Below are positions 7,864-15,448 of a stretch of DNA of 64,000 nt, piece by piece (the first letter of the stretch is position 1; every line of letters begins with the position of its first letter). A program made the position numbers and the translations under genes. The stretch covers positions 1 through 64,000 of the forward strand of contig JBBRFW010000002.1 of NCBI GenBank assembly GCA_038241255.1. Reading direction: 5' to 3'. The DNA comes from Schlegelella_A sp038241255 (GTDB taxonomy: Bacteria > Pseudomonadota > Gammaproteobacteria > Burkholderiales > Burkholderiaceae_C). The notes beneath the pieces are model-generated. The model was not told the origin of the DNA. It saw only the letters and a list, made by a program, of their open reading frames with translations, and did no database searches.

Positions 7864-9303
7864 CTAGAAGTTGTGCGCACCATGAGCACCGAGGCTCATG
7901 ATGTATTGCAGGAAAACTTGGCGGTCGGTGGCTGCCGGATTGCTGCGGTCGGCGCCGAGCTGGAGGCGAAAGCGGCTGAACTCCGACGGCGAATAGTCGA
8001 GCATGAGCGACGTGCGCGCGGGGCTGGCTCTCTGCAGGATCGGCAGGTCGGCCGCGCTCAGCGCGCCGCTCGCGACCAGCCCCAGGCGCGGCGTGCCGGA
8101 ATCGAGCCGGTCGTGGCGCGCGCCGACGCGCCACATCGGCATGAACTGATACGTCGCCTGCAGGTACCAGCCGTTCTGCGTCGCGAGGTAGTCGCCGGTC
8201 GCGCTAGCGCCGGTCGCCATGAGCGTGTCGTAGGCGAGGCTGCCGCTTGCGCGGCGCTGGAAGAACTCGCCCTGCAGCGTGAAGTTGCGCCGGCCGGCGT
8301 TGCCGCCGGGCGCCCACTTGTAGATGCCGTCGAGGCCCCAGGTCCGGGTGCGGCCGCTGAAGCGGTTGGTCACCCCGGTGCCGGCGCCGTCGACGTCGTC
8401 GTAGCGGCGATCGTCGGCACGGTTCGCGAGCAGCGAGGCGCCGACGCGCCAGCTCGCGCTCTCGCCGAGATCGTCGCCGACATGGGCGAACATCGTCGCC
8501 GAGCCGATGCTGTTGCGGCCGCCGCTGCGGCCCGACAACGAGCTGCCGGCGCCGACCTCGGCGCCGATCTCGATGAAGCGATCGGCGGGCGCGACCCAGC
8601 GCATCTGCAGTCCGTCGGTCCTGATCGGCCCGCCGAAGAAGGCCTGGTAGACAAGCGGCGCGTCGACGAAATCCCAAGTGTGGGCGTGATGCTCGTTGAG
8701 GTAGCCGATGGCCGACAGAAACCGGCCGACGCGCAGGTTGCCGCCATCGACGATTCCGCCGCCCTCGAACCACGCCTCCTCGACGCTCAGGCTGTTGTCG
8801 GCGCCGAACGAGGCGGTCAGCCGTCCCGAGAACATCGGGTCGATGCTGGCGCTGATGCCGAGCTCGGATTCGCCGATGCCGAAGCCGCGCCGACCCGGCC
8901 CGACATCGCCGCCGCCGGGAACGAAGCCTTGCAGGCGATAGGTGTCGGGATTGCGCGAGAGGTTGGCATAGGTGCCGGCGAGGATCAGCGAAAGCGCGGG
9001 ATTGAACGCCGTCGCCGATGCCGTCGCGGGCGCCGCGCCCGCGACGACCGGCGCGCTGACCGCTTGCGCAGGCGCCGGTGCGATCGTCGACGCAGGCGAC
9101 GACACGGTCGACTGCGCCTGCTGCAGATCGGCGATGCGCTTCTCGAGCGCCTGCAGGCGCGCCTCGTAGGCCTCGCGCAGATCGGCGAGCTGGCGCTTCA
9201 CCTGATCGAGCTCGGTCGGGGCCGCATCGGCGGCAGCCGCGAGCGAGGAAAGACATAGAAGGCCGACACCCCACAGGGCGGCGCCGAGTCGTGACACGGA
9301 CAT
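7864..9303 (-). CDS. Outer-membrane beta-barrel protein of the metal-uptake operon
   Basis: This 479-residue protein starts with a signal peptide ending near SSLAAAADA. A short coiled coil (LREAYEARLQALEKRIADLQ, about residues 42-61) and a Pro/Ala-rich linker follow, then a long region rich in alternating polar and aromatic residues ending in Phe, typical of a porin-like barrel. The coiled coil could make it a trimer. It lies 9 bases before the metal-binding-protein gene, so it is probably the outer-membrane entry route for the same metal. The barrel contains the segment LNEHHAHTWDF and the C-terminus GAHGAHNF, whose histidines could bind metal; this is an inference. Confidence 0.75.
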   Translation of the reverse strand: MSVSRLGAALWGVGLLCLSSLAAAADAAPTELDQVKRQLADLREAYEARLQALEKRIADLQQAQSTVSSPASTIAPAPAQAVSAPVVAGAAPATASATAFNPALSLILAGTYANLSRNPDTYRLQGFVPGGGDVGPGRRGFGIGESELGISASIDPMFSGRLTASFGADNSLSVEEAWFEGGGIVDGGNLRVGRFLSAIGYLNEHHAHTWDFVDAPLVYQAFFGGPIRTDGLQMRWVAPADRFIEIGAEVGAGSSLSGRSGGRNSIGSATMFAHVGDDLGESASWRVGASLLANRADDRRYDDVDGAGTGVTNRFSGRTRTWGLDGIYKWAPGGNAGRRNFTLQGEFFQRRASGSLAYDTLMATGASATGDYLATQNGWYLQATYQFMPMWRVGARHDRLDSGTPRLGLVASGALSAADLPILQRASPARTSLMLDYSPSEFSRFRLQLGADRSNPAATDRQVFLQYIMSLGAHGAHNF

Positions 9304-9377
9304 GGAAATCTCCTGGCGAGATGACTCGAAGGACGAGCGCTCGCGAGCACGCGTCGCGCGGCCGCTGGCCGCGGTCG

Positions 9378-9710
9378 TCAGTTCAGCTCGGCAGGAGGAC
9401 CACGCGCGTCGTAAAAGGCGCTCTCGGTGCGCGCCGGCTCGGCGGTGGGCGAGACCGGGTGATGCGCGGGTGGCGCCGCCTCGGGCGCGTGCCATCGGAA
9501 GCTCGACGGCAAGGCGGCGCCGAGCTGGGCCAGTGCGAGGCAGCTGTCGCAGACCTTGGCGGGCACGTGACTGCGTTTGTCGCCTTCGCCGGAATGGGAC
9601 TCGCTGCCCGGAAGGCTGTGCGAAAGCGCGTGCAGCATAGAAACCTGGGGCGCGAGCAGCACGGCCCAGGCCAGGACAAGCACACGCCACGCACGGAGCA
9701 GCTTCGACAT
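9378..9710 (-). CDS. Small secreted CxxC protein, DUF2946-like
   Basis: The predicted product has 110 residues, taking the ATG at 9710. It has one N-terminal hydrophobic segment (VLVLAWAVLLAPQVSMLHAL) that is a signal peptide or anchor. A His/Ser-rich stretch follows, then a CxxC pair in KVCDSCLALAQLG and a Pro/Ala-rich tail. Small proteins of this shape (DUF2946-like) often precede metal-transport genes in proteobacteria. It is the first gene of the unit with the barrel, binding protein and permease. The CxxC and histidines suggest a metal-binding or metal-sensing role, which is inferred only. A longer in-frame start at 9866 would overlap the divergent TRAP gene and is not preferred. Confidence 0.6.
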   Translation of the reverse strand: MSKLLRAWRVLVLAWAVLLAPQVSMLHALSHSLPGSESHSGEGDKRSHVPAKVCDSCLALAQLGAALPSSFRWHAPEAAPPAHHPVSPTAEPARTESAFYDARGPPAELN

Positions 9711-9784
9711 CGCGGCGGGAGAGTAGCACCGGCGGCCGCTCGGCGGCCGGGGCGAGGGTCGCCGGGCGCGGGAATGCCGCACTG

Positions 9785-10345
9785 GTGCTCGCTTTCGCCG
9801 CGTGGGAGGCTCCAGCCGCCGCGAGTCCGTGGCTGACTTGCGGGTCGAGAACGTCCTTGAACACATTGAACCGCGCCCTCGACTTGGCGACCCGATGGGG
9901 CGCCGTCCTCGTTCTGCCGCTCATCGCACTACTGTTCCTGCAGTGGCCGCTGCGCGACGGCCTGGCCGCCGGCTCGCGCCAGGCCAACGACGCGGCGCAG
10001 TGGCTGTTCGCGCTCTACGTCGCGCTCGCGATCGCACACACCACCGCCCGGCGCGGCCACATGAGCGCAAACATCCTCGCCGCCCGCTATCCGCTTTCTG
10101 TCCGCCGGGCGCTCGCCCGCGTCGGCGAGGCGCTGTCTGTCCTGCCGTGGTCACTCTTCGTGCTGGTCAGCTCGGCGGCGTCGACTTGGCGCTCGCTGCG
10201 CTCCTTTGAAGCCTTTCCGGACACGTCGAATCCGCTTTACTTCGTCGTCAAGTGCAGCGTCTTCCTGCTCGCGGCGCTCTTGGCGCTGCGCTCGCTCGCG
10301 GACCTGCTGACGCCCCGCGCGCCGCCGTCGCCCGACGCGGACTAG
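9785..10345 (+). CDS. TRAP-type small permease (DctQ-like), second system
   Basis: The open frame gives up to 186 residues with four hydrophobic segments (from about residue 35), the pattern of a DctQ subunit. Sequence similarity to the dctQ product at 4482-5027 is low, so it belongs to another TRAP subgroup. The start is uncertain. The ATG at 9785 would give a poorly hydrophobic N-terminal extension, and a TTG at 9857 (LNTLNRALDLATRWG) begins right at the conserved part. The large permease gene starts 4 bases downstream. No substrate-binding protein gene lies beside it. Confidence 0.75.
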   Translation: MLAFAAWEAPAAASPWLTCGSRTSLNTLNRALDLATRWGAVLVLPLIALLFLQWPLRDGLAAGSRQANDAAQWLFALYVALAIAHTTARRGHMSANILAARYPLSVRRALARVGEALSVLPWSLFVLVSSAASTWRSLRSFEAFPDTSNPLYFVVKCSVFLLAALLALRSLADLLTPRAPPSPDAD

Positions 10346-10349
10346 ATCG

Positions 10350-11786
10350 ATGGGCTGGGCCGGTCTGGTGATGTTCGCAAGCGCGCTCGCGCTGATCATC
10401 GCGACCGGGCTGCCGGTGTATGCGGTTTTAGTCGGCGTCGCGGCCGCGTTTGCCGTCACCGGCGTGGCAGCCGGTGCGATCGACGCCGCGGTCCTGACGG
10501 CGCTGCCGCAGCGCCTCGTCGGCCTGCTCGAGCACGATCTGCTGCAGGCGCTGCCGCTCTATGCCTTCATCGGCGCACTTCTTCATCGCCTGCCCCTCGC
10601 CGCCCTCCTGCACCGCGCCGGCGAGCACCTTTTCCAGCGCAGCCCGGGCGCGCCCGAGCTCGCGGCGCTAGGCGTCGGCGCCCTGCTCGCGCCGATGAAC
10701 GGGTCCGTGGGCGCGAGCCTGCACACGCTGGCGCGCAGCGTGGCGCCGGCGCTCGCGGGGCGCGGCACGCCCTCCGCCGAGGCCACCGCGACGGTCTGCG
10801 TCGCTAGCACGCTCGGCGTCGTCATCCCGCCCTCGCTGGTGCTGCTGCTCCTCGGCGATGCGATGCTGCAGGCACACACGCAGGCGGTGAATGTGAGCCA
10901 CGCCGCCGTTCGCATCGTCAACACCCAGGATGTCATGCGCGCCGCCCTGGTTCCCGGCGCACTCGTCCTGGCCCTGGCGCTCGGCTGGACCGCATGGCGG
11001 ACGCGGCGCGGCGCCCGGCCGGCGATGATGCCGCTGTCGGCGCGCGAGCGAACGACGGCGTGTCTCGCCGCGGCGGTGATCGCCGGTCTGCTCGGCGGCG
11101 TCGCGGTGGGCCGCCTCTACGCGGTCGAGGCGGCCGCCAGCGGCGCCGTCCTGCTCCTTGTCTATGCGGCCGCCAGCAGGCAGCTGACGCGAACCGTGCT
11201 GCGCCACGTGCTCGTCGACGCCATGACGCTGACCGGGATGCTCATGGCCCTGCTCGTCGCGGCGACGACGTTCTCGCTGGTACTGCGCGCCTTCGGCAGC
11301 GACGTGCTGCTCGCACGTGGCCTCGATGGGCTGGCCGGGCGGCCGCATGTGCTGCTCGCCTGCGTGCTCGCCGGCCTGATCGCCTGCTCGTTCGTCCTCG
11401 ACGCCTTCGAGATGGTGTTCCTGGTAATCCCGCTGGTGATGCCGCCCGTGCTCGTCGCCGTGGCCGACCCCGCCTGGGTGGCGACGCTGGCGCTTCTCGT
11501 TCTGCAGATGGGATTCCTCTTGCCGCCGTTCGGCTATGCGGTCGTGATGTCGCGCTCCATGATCGCGAGCACCACGTCGCTGCGGGCGCTGGCGCGCGCG
11601 CTGCGTCCCTACCTCATCCTGCAGACCGCGGTGGTCTTGGCCGTGCTCGCGTGGCCGCAGACGACGCAGTGGGCGCGCCAGACGACGGCGACGGCGCCGC
11701 CGCCGTCCCAAGCCGACAGCGACCGCCTCATGCGCGAGGCCATCGAAGCGCAACAGAAGGATGCCCGGCCCGGCGCGCCGCAGTGA
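10350..11786 (+). CDS. TRAP-type large permease (DctM-like), second system
   Basis: This 478-residue protein has about 12 or 13 hydrophobic helices and is the large subunit of a TRAP transporter. The loop TLGVVIPPSLVLLLLGDAM near residue 160 and the segment LDAFEMVFLVIPLVMP near residue 352 identify the family. Where most DctM proteins read a form of ISGSAVADV, this one reads LLAPMNGSVGASLHTL, so it is a divergent branch. A charged tail of about 40 residues follows the last helix. It pairs with the small permease 4 bases upstream. The binding protein must be encoded elsewhere, or the pair may borrow DctP encoded at 5045-6070; neither is shown by the sequence. Confidence 0.82.
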   Translation: MGWAGLVMFASALALIIATGLPVYAVLVGVAAAFAVTGVAAGAIDAAVLTALPQRLVGLLEHDLLQALPLYAFIGALLHRLPLAALLHRAGEHLFQRSPGAPELAALGVGALLAPMNGSVGASLHTLARSVAPALAGRGTPSAEATATVCVASTLGVVIPPSLVLLLLGDAMLQAHTQAVNVSHAAVRIVNTQDVMRAALVPGALVLALALGWTAWRTRRGARPAMMPLSARERTTACLAAAVIAGLLGGVAVGRLYAVEAAASGAVLLLVYAAASRQLTRTVLRHVLVDAMTLTGMLMALLVAATTFSLVLRAFGSDVLLARGLDGLAGRPHVLLACVLAGLIACSFVLDAFEMVFLVIPLVMPPVLVAVADPAWVATLALLVLQMGFLLPPFGYAVVMSRSMIASTTSLRALARALRPYLILQTAVVLAVLAWPQTTQWARQTTATAPPPSQADSDRLMREAIEAQQKDARPGAPQ

Positions 11787-11821
11787 TGCGTTCTGCGGTA
11801 GCGTTGCGGCTTCTCGCGACG

Positions 11822-11876
11822 GCTTGCCTGGGTGCAGCCCCGTCGGCTCCGTGAGCCTGATCAGCCCGAGGCAAGC
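11822..11876 (+). promoter_or_regulatory. Stem that may cover the RBS of the AI-2E family gene
   Basis: GCTTGCCTGGG at 11822-11832 is complementary, with one bulged base, to CCCGAGGCAAGC at 11865-11876. The right arm contains the GAGG that serves as ribosome binding site for the ATG at 11880. If formed in mRNA, the stem would limit translation. Whether it is regulatory is not known. Confidence 0.35.
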
Positions 11877-11879
11877 GTC

Positions 11880-12902
11880 ATGACGGCACCCGGAAAGACC
11901 CCCCGAGACGGCGCGCGGCCATCGCCGGGAAGACTTGCCATCGAGGTGCTCGCCGGCGCAATCCTGCTGCTGGTGCTGTGGCGGCTGCGAAACGTCGCCC
12001 TTCTCTGCTTCGCGGCGATCATCGTCGCAGCCCTCCTGCGCGGCCTCGCCGGGCCGCTCACCCGATCGACGCGCCTGCCTTCGCGCTTGGCGATCGTCGT
12101 CGTCATCGTCGTCCTCGTCGCGTCGATGGCGGTCGCGATGGGGCTCACGGGGGCGCCGATGCTGCGCCAGCTGCAGGAGCTGCGCAACACGGTGCCGCGC
12201 GCCTGGGCGACCGCGCTACATTGGCTGCAGGCTCAGCCCTTCGGCCCGCAGATCATGAGCTGGACCAGCGACGCCGCGGACCTCAAGGTGCCGTGGACGC
12301 GTGTCGCCGGTGTCGCCTCGGCGGCGAGCACCGCCGTTGCCGACGGCTTCCTGGTCGTGCTGCTCGGGATCTACCTCGCGTTCGATCCCGGGCTCTACCG
12401 CGACGGCTTCCTGCGCCTGGTTCCGCCGGCCCGCCGCGCCGAGATCGGCGCCGCGCTGGCGGAGAGCGGCAGCGCGCTGCAGCGCTGGATGCTTGGCCAG
12501 GGCCTGACGATGCTGATCGTCGGCACGACGGTCGGCATCGGCCTGGCGCTGCTCGGCATGCCGCTCGCAGCGGCGATGGGCTTCATCAGCGGCCTGCTCG
12601 AATTCGTGCCGTTCTTCGGGGCCATCGCGGCAGCGCTGCTGGGCACGCTCCTCGCGTTCGCGCAGGGGCCCGAGCAGGCGCTCTCGGTCGCCATCTTCTT
12701 CTTCGTCATCCAGCAGCTCGAGGGTAACCTCGTCATCCCGATGGTGCAGCGCTGGGCGGTCCAGCTGCCGCCGGTGCTCAGCCTGCTCGCGGTGGTCGTC
12801 TTCGGGACGCTGTTCGGCGTCGAGGGCGTCGTCCTCGGCACGCCGCTGATGGTGGTCGCGATCGTGCTCGTGCGCAAGCTCTACGTCGAGCTGCTCGACT
12901 AG
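11880..12902 (+). CDS. AI-2E family transporter (PerM/YdiK type)
   Basis: The 340-residue product has seven or eight membrane segments and the conserved C-terminal half of the AI-2E/PerM family: GLLEFVPFFGAIAAALLG near residue 240 and EGNLVIPMVQRW near residue 281. Members export autoinducer-2 or other small molecules, or act in sodium/proton exchange; the substrate here is unknown. The ATG at 11880 is preferred because a GAGG lies about 9 bases before it. The gap of 93 bases from the TRAP gene holds a stem-loop that could cover this ribosome binding site. The 3' end overlaps the convergent rlpA-type gene by 4 bases. Confidence 0.85.
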   Translation: MTAPGKTPRDGARPSPGRLAIEVLAGAILLLVLWRLRNVALLCFAAIIVAALLRGLAGPLTRSTRLPSRLAIVVVIVVLVASMAVAMGLTGAPMLRQLQELRNTVPRAWATALHWLQAQPFGPQIMSWTSDAADLKVPWTRVAGVASAASTAVADGFLVVLLGIYLAFDPGLYRDGFLRLVPPARRAEIGAALAESGSALQRWMLGQGLTMLIVGTTVGIGLALLGMPLAAAMGFISGLLEFVPFFGAIAAALLGTLLAFAQGPEQALSVAIFFFVIQQLEGNLVIPMVQRWAVQLPPVLSLLAVVVFGTLFGVEGVVLGTPLMVVAIVLVRKLYVELLD

Positions 12903-13471
12903 TTCTTGCGCTCCTTGCTGGCGGGCGGCACCGTGATCGGCTCAACCTCCACCTTGACAACGTTTTCCTTGGGCGCGATGCCGATCTTCTCGGCGGTCTT
13001 CGGCGACAGGTCGACGACGCGTCCCTTAACGTAAGGGCCGCGATCCTGGATCTTGACGGTCGCACTTCGCCCGGTCTCGAGGTTCGTGACCCGGGCCTCG
13101 GTGCCGAGCGGCAAGGTCTTGCTCGCCGCGTTGTCGTCGCGCGGGTCCATGGGCGTGCGGTCGGCCATCTTGCGGCCGGCGAACTTGCTCGCATAGATCG
13201 ACGCCACGCCGACCCGCTTGCGACCCGAGTAATCGACCTTGGCCGGCGCGGCCGGAGCCTCGCGGGTCGTTCCGGCAGCGCGGCGGGCGGGATCGCCGGC
13301 CGGCGCCGCGCGAGCCGCAAGCGCGCCGGCGACCAGCGCGCCGAACAACAGCAAGCGAGTCGATGACGAGAAGGCTCGCCCGCGCATGAGCTTGACCGTC
13401 TCCTGCCGACCTGCGCCACCGGAGTCGGGCGGGGCCGATTCACCGCGTACGACGGCCGCCCGCGCCTTCAT
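12899..13471 (-). CDS. RlpA-family septal ring protein
   Basis: The product is 190 residues from the ATG at 13471, which overlaps the stop of the upstream gene (ATGA) and has AGGAGG 7 bases before it. An internal ATG at 13387 would give 162 residues with a more classical signal peptide (RLLLFGALVAGALAARAAPA), so the real start could be either. The double-psi beta-barrel domain spans about residues 90-175: VGVASIYASKFAGRKMAD, then SKTLPLGTEARVTNL and VKIQDRGPYVKGRVVDLS. RlpA proteins act on denuded glycan strands in the septal wall. The usual Ala-His before the TLP segment is replaced by Ala-Ser here, and no SPOR domain is present. A structural rather than enzymatic role is possible. Confidence 0.85.
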   Translation of the reverse strand: MKARAAVVRGESAPPDSGGAGRQETVKLMRGRAFSSSTRLLLFGALVAGALAARAAPAGDPARRAAGTTREAPAAPAKVDYSGRKRVGVASIYASKFAGRKMADRTPMDPRDDNAASKTLPLGTEARVTNLETGRSATVKIQDRGPYVKGRVVDLSPKTAEKIGIAPKENVVKVEVEPITVPPASKERKN

Positions 13472-14097
13472 CGCCGAGCCTCCTTCTGCCGGACGATCTC
13501 TTCCTCGACCTCGCGCAGGCGGTCCTTGCCGAAGAAGATCTCGGCGCCGACGAAGAAGGTCGGCGCGCCAAACGCACCGCGCTCGAACGCCGACTGCGTG
13601 TTGGCCAGAAGGCGCTCCTTGACCGCGGGATCCTGCGTCGCGTCGAGGAGCACCGCGGCGTCGAGGCCGGCGTCGCCGAGCGTGCGCACGATGACCTCGG
13701 GGTCGGCCATGTTCAACCCGCGCTCCCACATCGCCGCGAACACCGCCCCCTCGTACGCCGGGAAGCAGCCGAGCCTGTGCGACGCGACCGCCCCGCGCAT
13801 GATCTGCAGGGTGTTCACGGGGAAGAACGGATTCATGCGGAATCGCGCGATGCCGTGGCGGGCGATGAAGCGCCGCATCTCGAGCATGTCGTAGGCGCGC
13901 CGGTGCGGCACGTTCGCAAAGGTCTCCACCGGCGAGCGGTTGCCGGTGAGCCTGAACAGGCCGCCGAGAAGGATTGGCACGTGCTCGAAGACCACGCCGG
14001 TGCGGGCCTCGAGTTGCGGCAGCACCTGATGCACGAGGTAGGCGTTGGGGCTACCGAAGTCGAACAGGAACTCGGCGCCGGCGGTCGATTGACTCAT
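13468..14097 (-). CDS. DsbA-family 2-hydroxychromene-2-carboxylate isomerase-like protein
   Basis: This 209-residue cytoplasmic protein has the thioredoxin-like DsbA fold of the HCCA-isomerase/kappa-GST group. The N-terminal segment FLFDFGSPNAYLVHQVLPQL carries the Ser that replaces the usual active-site Cys and contacts glutathione in relatives. The C-terminal FGAPTFFVGAEIFFGKDRL is family-typical and includes the cis-proline. Known members isomerise an aromatic intermediate of naphthalene degradation, but many copies lie in unrelated settings and have unknown substrates, as here. Its stop overlaps the rlpA start and the SDR gene ends 10 bases upstream. Confidence 0.85.
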   Translation of the reverse strand: MSQSTAGAEFLFDFGSPNAYLVHQVLPQLEARTGVVFEHVPILLGGLFRLTGNRSPVETFANVPHRRAYDMLEMRRFIARHGIARFRMNPFFPVNTLQIMRGAVASHRLGCFPAYEGAVFAAMWERGLNMADPEVIVRTLGDAGLDAAVLLDATQDPAVKERLLANTQSAFERGAFGAPTFFVGAEIFFGKDRLREVEEEIVRQKEARR

Positions 14098-14107
14098 GGT
14101 GCGAACC

Positions 14108-14836
14108 TCAGAAGGTTTCCATCCAGGGGCGAAGGTCCATTTCGTGCGTCCACGCGTCGCGCGGCTGCGAATGGATCTGCCAGTACGCTTCGGCGATGCT
14201 TTCCGGGCTGACGATGCCTCCCTGCTCCTTCAGCGTGTAGCGCTCGGGGAAGTTGGTGCGGATGAATTCGGTGTCGATCGCGCCGTCGATCACCGGGTGG
14301 GCGACGTGGATGCCCTTCGGCCCGAGCTCGCGCGCCATGCTTTGCGCGAGCGCGCGCAAGGCGTGCTTGGCGCCGGCGAAGGCGGCAAAGCCCTCGCGGC
14401 CGCGAATGCTCGCGGTTGCGCCGGTGAAGATGATGGTGCCGCGCTGCCGCGGCAGCATTGCCTTGGCGGCTTCCCGGCCCATCAGGAAGCCGGCGAAGCA
14501 GGCCATCTCCCAGACCTTGTGGTAGACCCGCGCCGTCGTCTCGGTGATGCCGAAGCGGACGTTGGCGCCGATGTTGAAGACGGCGACCTCGATCGGCGCG
14601 ATCTCGCGCTCGATGCACTCGATGAGCGCGACCATTTCGTTCTCCTTGCGCGCGTCGCTGCCGAAGCCGTGCGCCTCGCCGCCAGCCGCGACGATCGCGT
14701 CGACGACCGGCGCCAGCTTCTCGGCGTTACGCCGCGTCATGCACGCGACATAGCCTTCGCGCGCGAAGCGGCGCGCGATGGCGCTGCCGGTGGCATCACC
14801 GGCACCGACGACGAGGATGGCACGCTTGTCGCTCAT
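14108..14836 (-). CDS. Short-chain dehydrogenase/reductase lacking the catalytic Tyr
   Basis: The 242-residue product has an SDR Rossmann fold: the nucleotide loop VVGAGDATGSAIARRFARE at the N-terminus and FNIGANVRFG in place of the usual NNAG. The segment IIFTGATASIRGREGF is followed by AAFAGAKHALRALAQSMARE. The SDR YxxxK catalytic pair is therefore FxxxK, with Phe in place of Tyr. Ser/Thr candidates remain in GATAS. A related SDR group with the same change is known, so this is not a sequencing slip, but normal dehydrogenase chemistry is doubtful. The start at 14836 has GGAGA just upstream. The gene is in line with the DsbA-like and rlpA genes. Confidence 0.85.
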   Translation of the reverse strand: MSDKRAILVVGAGDATGSAIARRFAREGYVACMTRRNAEKLAPVVDAIVAAGGEAHGFGSDARKENEMVALIECIEREIAPIEVAVFNIGANVRFGITETTARVYHKVWEMACFAGFLMGREAAKAMLPRQRGTIIFTGATASIRGREGFAAFAGAKHALRALAQSMARELGPKGIHVAHPVIDGAIDTEFIRTNFPERYTLKEQGGIVSPESIAEAYWQIHSQPRDAWTHEMDLRPWMETF

Positions 14837-14891
14837 GGGATCTCCTTCGGTTTGCCCGGCACGGGGACCGGGCCGCGCCCGGCCTCGCCAA

Positions 14892-15413
14892 TCAAGGCGG
14901 CTTGGTGACGTACTTGGGAGCTTCCTTGCTGCCCACCAGCAGCTCGTTCTGGACGTCTTCGACGTCGTCAATCTGCCGGACGATGGCTTCGATTTCCTTT
15001 GCCTGCTCCGGCGTCTGAACGCAGCCGCGAAGCCAGACGCGCCGCCGCTGGCCGAGCGCCCAGACGCTGGTGTCCGCGTAGCGGCCGCGCTCGTTCACTG
15101 CGATCTCGACGCGCGGGATGATCTCCGCGTCGTAGAGATAGCCGTTGGGCAGCCTGCAGCGGCCCGCCAGCCAGCAGCTCACGCCGCGTTGCGAGCGCTC
15201 GTGGGCCACCTCGCGATACTGCTTCTCGGTATAGAGGGGCGCCTCGGGCTCGGGGCAGTCGGGCATGCCGCGAGTGACTTGCAGCAGCGGATCGTGGAAA
15301 GGATTCTTCAGGACATCGTCGTCGGCGCCCCAGGCCGATGGTGTCACGAACGCGGAAGCGGCAGCGAAGGTCGCACATCGAACGACGAGGCGAGACAGCG
15401 TCGGTTTTTCCAC
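14892..15413 (-). CDS. Secreted BON-domain protein
   Basis: The predicted product has 173 residues from a GTG at 15413, chosen because it places a signal peptide (VVRCATFAAASAFVTPSAWG) at the N-terminus and starts after the PQQ dehydrogenase gene ends at 15449. The C-terminal half is a BON domain: VWALGQRRRVWLRGCVQTPE followed by IVRQIDDVEDVQNELLVG. BON domains bind lipids or membrane surfaces and occur in periplasmic proteins. The mature part has three cysteines (CPEPE, CWLAGRC), which may form a disulphide. It lies 35 bases after the PQQ dehydrogenase gene and may be its periplasmic partner; this link is by position only. Confidence 0.7.
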   Translation of the reverse strand: MEKPTLSRLVVRCATFAAASAFVTPSAWGADDDVLKNPFHDPLLQVTRGMPDCPEPEAPLYTEKQYREVAHERSQRGVSCWLAGRCRLPNGYLYDAEIIPRVEIAVNERGRYADTSVWALGQRRRVWLRGCVQTPEQAKEIEAIVRQIDDVEDVQNELLVGSKEAPKYVTKPP

Positions 15414-15448
15414 TGCGGGTTCCAGATGTTGCGACGACGGCCCGGGAG

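Noticed and set aside
7057..9258. 733-residue plus-strand frame
   Set aside because: Opposite strand of the metal-uptake operon, with the Arg/Ala/Gly-rich look of a shadow frame in GC-rich DNA.
9711..9784. Possible Zur box before the metal-uptake operon
   Set aside because: The spacer is GC-rich and I could not find the AT-rich palindrome expected of Zur sites.
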